A stretch of DNA of 64,000 bases, from assembly GCA_024138025.1 (NCBI GenBank), contig JAMXBD010003382.1, forward strand, positions 1 through 64,000. Direction: 5' to 3'. Positions within the stretch are counted from its first letter, which is position 1, and every line of letters begins with the position of its first letter. The notes under the pieces are model-generated. The model searched no databases and was not told where the DNA came from. It worked only from the letters and a program-made list of their open reading frames with translations. Below, in pieces: positions 1-10,700 of the stretch. Both the position numbers and the translations under genes were made by a program. The stretch is from Combretum micranthum. Its lineage: Eukaryota > Streptophyta > Magnoliopsida > Myrtales > Combretaceae.

Positions 1-3000
1 TCCAAGATTCTGCAACAGTACAACTAATTCAAAAACACATTAGTATATGAACATCATTTCCTCAGCATAAAATCAGATTTGAAATATTTGCTGTTACAAC
101 ATATAGTTTATGTAGATACCAATATTATCCATATGAACTTCCTATATTCATAATTTTAATCTTACAACAATTTTCAAGTGATGCTCCTATCAAACCACAT
201 CTTTCAAAGTGACAATACTACTAATGGAGGTATTTATTGTTACGTTTCTACTTACACATTGAATTTATCTTTAATTTTGTATATTTCATTTCATTTTGTT
301 TTTAAAATATTCAATCTTCCTTTATATTAGTTCTAAGATCAACACGAAAGAAGTAATCTTAACATCGATCGAGGGTTCCACGAGAACTTTGGTAATCAAA
401 GACTTTAATTACCCATAACTGTACCCTGTCAATTTGTGCTGCATAATTAATGAAGCATGAGACCTCTGAGATGTGTTGTTTGAAAGGAAAAATTGTTCTC
501 CCTTCCATTCCTTCCCCCCTGAACTCCTTCAGTTATATACATACCAAACAAATGTTAGCCGACATTTTAGGCAACAAATTCGATCTTATAACCATGTCTT
601 TTTCGTGCGCAAGGTACAATTTACCATATAATTGGCAGTCTTTTGCCAATGAAAATGAAAGGCATGATTTTTGCAAACATACATATACGATATTGACCAT
701 GAAGTTGAAAATCGTATATTTGAGAATCAAAATCTTAATGTTGACATTATAGCAACAATTACTTCCATCCTAAATTCCCATAACCCACATCAATTTCGCC
801 AACTTTCCTTACTTGAAAATATTGAAAGAATGTCGTCTTATAATTCGTGAACAACCTCCTTACCACCACCAATATTCCCTCTGATTGCATCTCAAGTTGT
901 TGCTATTGTCATTGGAGGTGAAGAAGTAGGTGAGTTACGCAATCGTGATATTGTCATTCACTCACATGCTGGACACCATTAATGTCAGTGATCTTGCTGG
1001 GTATTATGACCCATTGCAATATCTACTTTTGCTTCCATACGGAACATACAGATGGGATGCCAATACTTCATCTGTTAATGGAAACAATCATATGTCGTGC
1101 CTTCTATGCGTATTATCTACAGGTGATCATCACACTTCATAAAAGGTTAATTTTTTTCCTTCAAACATATACCGATGTGCATTTTTTACAAACACTAAAT
1201 ATTAGATTCGTAACCACAAAAGTCTTGTCTATGTGGGGCGTCTTTTCCAAAATATTTGATGGATAATTTTGTCAAGATTGAAAATCAACAACTTAAATGG
1301 TTACGTCATAACGAGGCTACTATTCGAGCCGAGTTCTACCGAGAATTGCAAGACTCATTGGTCCCTGGAGAAAATGATGCAAGTTTGTTTATTTAGTCAT
1401 TGTACATGATTGTGTTATTGTGTCAAATTTATTTAATGTTTTGCATTAAAAATATATAAAAAAAATCACCCCAATATAGGAAATATTGAGAAAAGTTGTG
1501 TTGCCTTCTTCATTCGTTGAAGCCCATTGTGATAGTATCAAAGATATCAAGATGCAATGGCATTAGTTCAAGAATTAGGACGACCTATTTCTTCATTACC
1601 ATAATGTACAATCTATCTTGGGGACAAACGCCACAAGATCGTCCTGATTTACTCTCATGGGTTTAGAGATATTATTGATCGAAGTGTTTTAGGAAAAGTA
1701 ATTGCCTACACTTATGTAATAGAATTCCAAAAGTGAGTCTGCTACATGCTCACATGCTTATTATATTAGAAACTGATTTCAAGCTCAATTTGCCTTATGA
1801 CTATGATTCTGTTGTTCGGGTGAGATTCCAAATAGAGATGATGAGCCTATATTATTCATAGCTATACTTAAACACATGGTTCATGGACCCTACGGTATGT
1901 TTAACTCTTCGGCTCATGTATGAAACAAGGTCATTGTAAACGGCACTTCCTTAAACCATTTGCTAATTCACAATTCAAGGCAATGACTCTTATCTAATAC
2001 ATAGAACATGAAGACAGTCTCTTCTTCCACTTCCTACCCATCCAAACATCATGGTAGATAATGGTTGGATATCCTTTACAACCCATGGTTACTCCTCAAG
2101 TATGATTGTCATATAAATGTAGAGATTTGTGCAAGTGTTAAGAGCGTAAAATATTTGTATAAATACATTCACAAATGTCCTGATAGAGTGTCTGTTGAGG
2201 TCCGCATTAGATCTGGTAATGATGAAATACAACAATTTATAAATGCATGTTGGATATGTGCTCCTAAAGCTGTTGGAGGTTGTTCAAGTTTCCAATGAAT
2301 CGAATGTATCCGAATGTCATAAGATTGCAAATACATTTACCAAACATGCATACAATTACCTTCAGGAGTGGTGACATGATACAATCAATTTTGGCTCGCA
2401 ATCCTACTCTACGAACAATGCTTAGTGAATTCTTTCATGTTAATGCGGTAGAACCTTCAGCTCGGCAATATTTGTATAAAGATTTCCAAAATACTACACA
2501 TGGACTAACAGGACTTGGCATCGTAGAAGGGCATTTAACAATGTAATTGGGAGAATATATGCTGTACCACCAATTGATTCAGAAAGGTTTTATCTTCGGA
2601 TATTGCTTAACCATGTTTGTGGCCCTACTTCTTTTGATGATTTGTTGACACATGATGGGATACAATATGACACGTTTCAAAAGGCAGCAAGAGTAGAGGT
2701 CTCATTAAGAATGATCAAAGCATACACCACTGCTTACTTGAGGCAGTGTCATTCCAAATGCCATCTGCACTTCGAAGATTATTTGTAACATATTGATATA
2801 TTGCCAGCCAAGCAACATTAGGTCGTTATGGGATGAATTTTATGTGAGCATGTTACAAGATTACTATTCCTTATCTACAACTTTAGAAGTTTTCATGATC
2901 AATAAATTACTTCATGACATTAATGAATTACTGGGTCAACAGGGAAACGTTTATTAAAGTATGACTTACTGCCACTTCAGTTTGATCCAACTGAATACAA

Positions 3001-5845
3001 TGACATATTGAACGCCATTTGAGATGAGTTATCTATTCCTATTCCTAATGAAGATTGAATGCAATTGCAAGCTTAAATGTTGATCAAAGAAGGGCTTTTG
3101 ATTTAGTTACAATGCAGTTGGCAAAATAACTCAGCCTATATTTTTTGTTGATGGTCCAGTGTCAATGGTAAAACATTTCTATATCGTGCTATTTTAGCAT
3201 TCCTTTGCAATAATGGCCACATTGCCATAGCGACAACAACCTCTAGGATTGCTTCAACAATATTACTAAGTGGTAGAACAACATACTCTAGATTTAAGAT
3301 CCCGTTGACACCAAATTCAAATTTTGTTTGCTCAATAAAAGCAATCTGACTTAGCTGCACTTTTGAGGATGTGCAAAGCAATTCTATGGGATGAAGCTTC
3401 CATGGCTAATAGGTATGCATTTGAAGCATTAGACAGATCTCTTAGAGATATCATGGAAGTTGACGCCCATTTGGGGTAAAGTCATGATACTAGGTAGAGA
3501 TTTTAGACAAATTCTTCCAGTAGTCTCAAGGGGCACCAAAGTTCAAATGATCAATGCATGTTTGAACAAATCACCTCTTTGGAAACTGTCAAAGTCCTTC
3601 GATAAGCCCAAAACATGAGATCACGCATTATGCAGCTTTTTCATATTTCATATTATGGGTTGGCAATGGAATAGAACCAACTGTCTATGATGACTACATA
3701 AAAATACCTCCATCCATGACCATACAATGGCAAGACAATTGGTCAATCACTATTTGATCATTGCTACATTCCTAGATTTTTCTAAACATACAGATGATGT
3801 GTCTTATTTTATCAGTCATGCACTTTTAGCTCCAACAAATATTGAGGTTGAAAAATTAAATAGTGAAATCATTCAATCGTTTCCCGGTGAAGAACACACA
3901 TATTATTCTTTTGATGCTGTTGTTGATGATAATGGGCATATGTACCAGCAAGAATACTTAAAGTCAATATCCCTAGGTGGAATGCCTCCTCACATATTGA
4001 CACTAAAGAAAGGTGCACCAATTATGCTCTTAAGGAATATAGATCCAAAGGCAGGTCTTTGTAATGATACAAGGTTAACATGTGTGATTTCTTGCCAAAT
4101 GTAATATACGTGAGTTCTTAACTGGTCATGCAAGAGGGTTAAGAGTATTCATTCCAAGGATATCGTTAAAAACTTCTAAGACTTTAAATCTCCATTTGAA
4201 ATGACAAGAAAGCAATTTCCTATGTGTTTGAGTTTTGCTTTGACGATGAATAATAAGGCATAAGGTCAAACAATACATACCGTAGGTATTTACCTTTCGG
4301 AACATGGGTTCAGTCATGGACAACTTTATGTAGCATTTTCACGTGGTGTCAATGGCATCAATAAAAGTTTTGGTTAGAAAAGGGAAAATATGTGAAGAAG
4401 AGGGAACATACACTTGAAACGTTGTTTACAAAGACGTTTTATTGACCTGAAGGTACTCCTACGATCAATATCAGGTTTTTTTTTAAAGTATTTTTTTTTC
4501 TAACCATATACACACTTAGGCATTCCTTAATGTACATCCACAGTTGTGACTTTTTTTACTTCTCATAATTATTTGCAGATTACATTTGTGCTATTATTTA
4601 CAAAATGAATTTAAGATGAGGCGTCTTGGACTGTATCATGTGAGAATTTTAATTATTTTTTTCCCATTCATAGAAAATTAAATGGATTCATTCATTTACT
4701 AGATTTTATACATCCACTAATTCACATCTAAAATTCTCATTTAGGACTCTTCGTCAATTGAAATGGATAAAAGAGATGCTTGGCTATTTAATTTAGAGAT
4801 ATCTACAATCATCCCTCAACGCATTCCTCCTACGGTATGTTTATCATTTTCGCTATTGCTTTTATAGGGATTTACATCTTTTTTTTTCCTCACTCTAATT
4901 GAGATCGTATCATTTAAACATTATATCACAAAGAAATTAACTTAAGGTGTATAGCTTTGGTTGGCAATTTTCTATTCAAATAGATAGACGAACTTTTGTG
5001 TCATTGATTAAACATGAGATTGAAAAAATGAAGTACAAATGGTACAATCACTATTTCTCAACATAATAATTTATATATTCATGACAACTAAGTTCTTCAT
5101 GAAAATTCTAAATTACCTTGCTTTCTTCCAGTTACATTTGCTTATATTCAAAATGCGATCTAATCAGTAGAGACACTATAGTTCAAGGAACAAACCAGCA
5201 ACGCCAACACCATTTGCCAACACAGTAAAAACAATTATATTTTACTTCCAATTTAATACAATTGCACCATTAATGTTACCTCATTTTCTTAATTCCAAAT
5301 TATAGAGTTGATGCCTCCATATCCATACATAATGGCCTTATTTAGGTTCCCTTAATTTCTTTTTAGAGTTTACAGTATATCCTTAAATAAATGTTACTCT
5401 TCGTAGTACATTACATAAATTATTTCGTTTGTGCAGTTTTTCGAGACATTGCAAAACATACGCACCTTGATGTACAATGAGCTTTGTGATTTGATCACCA
5501 AGTTAGTATGTCCATGTATAGTCCTTTATATACCTTTATCTAAAATATAACCTTATCATAATTTTTTAATCAGTTTGACAGGTATATGGCAACCTCGGTG
5601 ATGCAGCAGATACATAATAATTAGCTTGATTGTCCATGTTATTCATACCGAGGCGAACACTTATGTACTTTTCTATTGTTGATATTTGTCATCAATCTTA
5701 GTGTTATGTTTTTCTTTATTTTTTTTCCAAACCCATGTTTTTCTCATCTCCTTTTATATGTGGGTCATACTTTATTGTTATCTAATATCTAATCTCTATA
5801 GTATTATTAAATTTGCACACGTATCGCAGGTGCATCGACCACTAG
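1..5845 (+). mobile_element. Helitron, decayed autonomous copy (5' end not seen)
   Basis: The region carries a broken Helitron Rep/helicase gene and ends in a terminus typical of plant Helitrons: a short GCAC...GTGC hairpin (5815-5833), eight bases, then CTAG (5842-5845) followed by T. Helitrons insert between A and T and end in CTRR, so the CTAG|T boundary fits. The 5' TC end is probably at or before the window start; the window itself begins with TC, but I have no second copy to prove a boundary. The 4.45-5.8 kb part is AT-rich and shows no domain I recognise. Confidence 0.7.
450..4440 (+). pseudogene. Helitron Rep/PIF1-like helicase pseudogene
   Basis: Rolling-circle replication initiator fused to a PIF1-family helicase, in many frames with stops. 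Readable pieces in order: an N-terminal CCLKGKIVLP block near 475; a block ending YYDPLQYLLLLPYGTYRWDA at 1000-1064; an HUH-type HAH motif at 1745-1753; the tyrosine motif region YLYKY at 2152-2166; PxNRMYPxVIRLQIHLPNMH near 2290; and a CGPTSFDDLL block near 2618. The helicase part follows: a damaged Walker A (DGP...VKH, about 3150), Walker B LWDEASMA near 3385, a GRDFRQILPVVSRG block near 3495 (family GGDFRQ), APTNIEVEKLN near 3830, RNIDPKAGLCNDTRL near 4035 and a motif VI-like VAFSRGVNG near 4333. The Walker A lysine region and several frames are lost, so the protein cannot be functional. It may have been a source of non-autonomous copies in the past. Confidence 0.8.
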
Positions 5846-5846
5846 T
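5815..5846 (+). other. Helitron 3' terminus: hairpin and CTAG
   Basis: GCAC at 5815-5818 pairs with GTGC at 5830-5833; eight bases later CTAG (5842-5845) is followed by T5846. This matches the Helitron 3' rule of a hairpin 8-12 bases before CTRR. The stem is only four base pairs unless mismatches are allowed. Confidence 0.6.
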
Positions 5847-7029
5847 CATTAACATATGCTTCACTTCTTTTTTGTCTTTGGTCTGTGTCATTACATTCGT
5901 CTTCTTTTGCATTCGATCTCGCCTTCCTCTTGATAACACCTTCAAATGTCAAATATTTTTATTTAAGAGGTTTTAATGTGTTTTTCCATTTTGGTGAAGT
6001 TTTGAGTTTTGACACTTGGTGCAAAAATTATTTTAATATATTAAAGGTGCAATTTTGGATATTCAATTTTTTTTTTAAATCTTTTGGAGGGTGAATTAGA
6101 AATTCTTGATTCGTCAAAAATATTTATAAGTTTCATACTTTAAGATTTATTGGTTATTTAGATAAAGATTTGATTTTTTAGTGGAATGTGATTATTAATT
6201 GAATAAGTATTTGGAATGTCAAAGCCATTTTGTTGCTATTAGGTAATTGAATTTTATTTTTGTTTTTAAGAAAAAAATCTTTTTTTTAAATGGAAATGTG
6301 ATTGAATTATTGAACCGCATAATAAAAAACTTTGTTCATGTAGAAATAAGTAGTTAGTGGTGTTGCGTCTGGAATAATTGGCTATTTATGTGAAATTTTG
6401 TTTTTGTTATTTAGAAATATGATGCAATTATGAAACTAATCATCAAATTGTAGAAAAACCTAATACTTATATGTCAGATGTTGTGGTCGATATAAAAAAT
6501 ATTGATCTTAGAAGAGATATTTGTCTTTTAGATAAAATCCTTCAAAATTGTCTCGATTTTAATTGGTGTCTTTTTTATGATTTTGAATGCATATAAAATA
6601 TTTCATATTTATACGTTTTTGTTTTATATTCTAACATCATAATCTGTTTCAATAGTTCGGTTATGCTTAAATTTTACTGCACTGTTGTGTTAAAATTTTG
6701 AATGCATGGGAAGTATTATACCAGTAGGGGTGTGAAATATGAGAAAGTGGAGTTAAATGTTTGTGAATATCGAAATTACATATTTAAAAAGTCACAACAT
6801 TAGATATATATTATATGAATAAAAAAAAGGTCCAAAGGAAAATATATTACATGGAAAATATTCAAATTGTTGTATTTTTTTTAATGCTAAATAGTTGTAT
6901 ATATAAAATTACAAATTAAAATAATTTTATTTAATTAATTATTTTTTAGTATCTATAACAAGTTGTATATATAAAATTACAAATCAAATAATTTTATTTA
7001 ATTAATTATTTTTAGCACCCGTGTAGCCG
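5846..7029. other. AT-rich intergenic DNA
   Basis: No coding signal. The short ORFs here are low-complexity and Phe/Leu-rich, as expected by chance in AT-rich DNA. It contains the 57-bp tandem repeat listed separately. Confidence 0.6.
6893..7015. repeat. Imperfect ~57-bp tandem duplication
   Basis: The block starting AGTTGTATATATAAAATTAC and ending in TTTTTAG occurs at 6893-6949 and again at 6961-7015, separated by 11 bases. It is AT-rich and close to the start of the LTI65 upstream region. Confidence 0.85.
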
Positions 7030-7752
7030 ATGCACCATGTACAAGCATTTAAAAAATTGGATTTTTTGGACGGTTTATGGGGAGTGGAACCGGTTCCCCT
7101 TATCGCAATTCATCCTCATCCCCATGTAGCATTGTTCAATTGGCCCCTTTACCAGTTCAATATAACTTCCAAATCAACCAAAGAGGCCAACGGATCATCC
7201 CATTATCCATTTTAAATTTGACAATGACCTTGATACTGACACACCCAAATTTGTTGGTCTCACAAGGCTCGACGTGGACGATTGTTTCCATGTATGATCC
7301 TTCTTAACCAAATCGACATTGGACACCTCTGGAACATTGCCAATAATTCTGCCGACGGACTGCCGACGGAATTAAACTTGCAAGTCATAATTCACCCATA
7401 TCCACACTCTCTCTGTCTTTCTCTCTGTTGCTCTCTCTCTCTCGCGCGCACACATACTCTTTGCTCACTCAAACCGCCCAACCAAGTTACTAGTGCCGCG
7501 TGTAAGACAACCTGAGACACGTGTGCTTTGTCCTGACAACGACATGCCACTCCCATGCAAAGGTGGCAACGCCTCCTTTTTCTTTTCTTTTTTTTTTTAA
7601 TTTCTTTGATTCTTCAAATAGTGAAGGGTCACTTTTGCCAGTTACATACATCAGTCAATCGTCTTACAATTGGCAAACTGTTTTAATTTGGTACTCTCTA
7701 GTTTTTAGTACTTGTGTTTTAGAGAGATTAAGCACTTTTGTTTAACACTAAC
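7030..7752 (+). promoter_or_regulatory. Upstream region of the LTI65-like gene with DRE and ABRE motifs
   Basis: Two DRE/CRT cores, GCCGAC, lie 11 bp apart at 7351-7356 and 7362-7367; this is the DREB/CBF binding core. Two ABRE-type ACGT cores are present: ACGTGG at 7272-7277 and CACGTG at 7518-7523, the site class bound by ABF/AREB bZIP factors. A pyrimidine-rich stretch with CT repeats (about 7410-7443) may mark the transcription start area. I see no convincing TATA box. This combination is what controls RD29A/RD29B in Arabidopsis, so drought, salt, cold and ABA response is a reasonable inference. Confidence 0.65.
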
Positions 7753-10700
7753 ATGGAATCTCATCAAGTTATTCCACAACCGCATGGTCATCATACCTAT
7801 GACTATGAGCATGACCCTCAAAATGCTGGGCTTCCTTCTGGTGGTAAGTTTTTATTTGATGCATTCGTGAAAACTCCTAATTTTTCGGTCTCATTGAAGT
7901 AATCCAATTGAACAATGATTTTTTCATTCAGTTGTAGAAGATGAAGATCATCATGAGAAAAGATCAGTTTTAAAAAGGGTAAAAGCGAAAGCAAAGAAGT
8001 TGAAGGACACGATTACTAAGCACGGGCACGGACACGGACACGGACACGGACACGATCATGATCACCATGAGGGTCAATGTAATACCCCTGATGATCATGA
8101 TCTCGATGAGAGGATGAAGAAACGGTTGAAGGCCCCGAAGTTCAAGGTGCCCCGAGTATGTTAAATTTCATACGAAATCTCATGTTTCCTTAAGTTGGAA
8201 TCAAACAGTAACATATTTGAGTAACTTGATAAAATTTACGCTTAATTGTTTAGTATATGAATCTGCTGCTGTTATGAGCGGAGTTAGTTCTGCAAGACCG
8301 GTGGCTAAACAGAGAGGTCATAATGGTGAGACAACCCTTATGGATGATGATCTTCGGACACCGGTTAACACGCCTCAGGCGGTGACTCCGTCGGCTCCTA
8401 GGACGACACAACACCATGCTGATCCAACTAGAACTTTGCTTCATGAGCAGCAAGGAGAGGAAAGTGATCAAAATCAACCGACAGTTAATTTGGTTTCCCC
8501 GGTTGGACTGGAGAAAGATCCGCATGTACCCACTTCAGGAGGACATCATGTGCCGAATTACCAGAGCAAAGCCACCGACCCTACCAGGGCAGGTATGATA
8601 AACATCAAAAGTATCTTTTAATATCCTTGTATCTTAATTTTGGATTTCGCTACCTTAATTGTGGTGGTATTTTTTTCGTTGCTAGGTGGTAAAGAAATCG
8701 ATGTTGGCCCAATTACTAGTTCTCTTGATGAGATGAATGTGTGTGATGAAGCAGGGGCTGATCGTAACATACCAACTGAAACCCGTCCCGCAGCGTCTTT
8801 TTTGCCAACCGGAAGCCATGATCAATTCTCCCCAGAAGCTAATCCCATGGAAACCGAACAATCCTGGCCTGATGTTAATAAACATGAAGTTCATGCTGGT
8901 GAGAAACCACCAAGACAAGGCGGTTGTGCTGAGAAGATATCGACAACTACAGCTGCAGTTGCCGAGAAAGCAATGGCTGCAAAGGACTTGGTTGCATCGA
9001 AACTCGGGTATGGCGATCAAGATCAGGTCCATAATAAGCAATCGGAGGGTAATGTAGGTGATACCAGGGTAGAACGGACCGGCTACACAGAAAAGATATC
9101 ATCTGCTGCTACTGCGATAGCTGATAAAGCGGCCTCTGCCAAGGATGTTGTGGCATCAAACCTGGGGTATGGAAAGAAAGATGAAACCCCAAGTCCTGAA
9201 ATGAGTACCGGCATGGAGGCGGCAAAACCGGTTTCTCCATCGGGCATAAGAAGGGAATTGTGGATACGGTGACAGAGAAGCTGACACCAGTGTATGCAAA
9301 GGTTGCGGCCACAAGTGGTATTGTGACATCTAAAGCGAAGACAGCAAGTTCAGGGTCGTCAGATGATGTGAAAGAGGGGTTGGTGTGCAGCAGGATAAGG
9401 GCATGTCCGTGAAGGACTACATGGGGGAGAAACTGAAGCCTGGGGAGGAAGATAAGGCACAGTCCGAAGTTAGTTCTGCAAGACCGGTGGCTAAAGAGAG
9501 GAGTCATAAAGGTGAGACAACCCTTATGGATGACGGTCTTCGGACACAGGTTAACACGCCTCAGGTGGTGACTCCGTCGGCTCCTAGGACGACACAACAC
9601 CATGCTGATCCAACTAGACCTTTGCTCCATGAGCAGCAAGGAGGGCAAATTGATCAAAATCAACCGACAGTTAATTTGGTTTCCCCGGTTGGAGTGGAGA
9701 AAGATCCGCATGTACCCAATTCTGGAGGACATCATGTGCCGAATTACCAGAGCAAAGCCACCGACCCTACCGGGTCAGGTATAATGAACATCAAAAGTAT
9801 CTTTTGATATCCTCGTATCTTAATTTTCGATTTCACTACCTTGATTGTGTTGGTATTTTTTCGTTGCTAGGTGGTAAAGAAATCGATGTTTTCCCAATTA
9901 CTAGTTCTCTTGATAAGATGAATGTGAGTGATGAAGCAGGGGCTGATCGCAACATACCAACTGAAACCCGTCCCGCAGCGTCTTTTTTGCCAACCGGAAG
10001 CCATGACCAGTTCTCCCCAGAACCCAGTCCCACAGAAACTGAACACTCCCGGCCTGATGTTAATAAAAAAGAAGTTCATGGTGGTGAGAAACCACCAGGC
10101 CAAGGCGGTGATGCTGAGAAGATATCGACAACCGCTGTAGTTGCCGAGAAAGAAATGGCAGCAAAGGACTTGATTGCATCGAAATTCGGGTATGGCGATC
10201 AAGATCAAGCTCATAATAAGCAACAGGAGGGTAATGTAGGTGATACCAAGGCAGAACAGACCGGCTACACTGAAAATATGTCACCTGCTGCTACTGCGAT
10301 AGCTGATAATGCGGCCTCTGCCAAGGATGTTGCGGCATCAAACCTGGGGTATGGAAAGAAAGATGAAACCCCAAGTCCTGACATGAGTACCGGCATGGAG
10401 ACGGCAAAACCGGCTTCTCCATCAGGGCATAAGAAGGGAATTGTAGATACGGTAACAGAGAAGCTGACACCAGGGTATGCAAAGGTTGCAGGCACAAGCG
10501 GTATTGTGACATCGAAAGCGAAGACAGCAAGTTCAGGTTCGTCAGATGAAGTGAAAGAGGGGGTTCGTGTACAGCAGGATAAGAGCATGTACGTAAAGGA
10601 CTACTTGGGGGAGAAACTGAAGCCCGGGAGGAAGATAAGGCACTGTCCGGGTTAGTTCTGCAAGACCTGTGGCTAAAGAGAGAGGTCATAATGGTGAGAC

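Noticed and set aside
5686..6094. Overlapping 96- and 69-codon plus-strand ORFs
   Set aside because: They run across the Helitron 3' end and are Phe/Leu-rich low-complexity frames.
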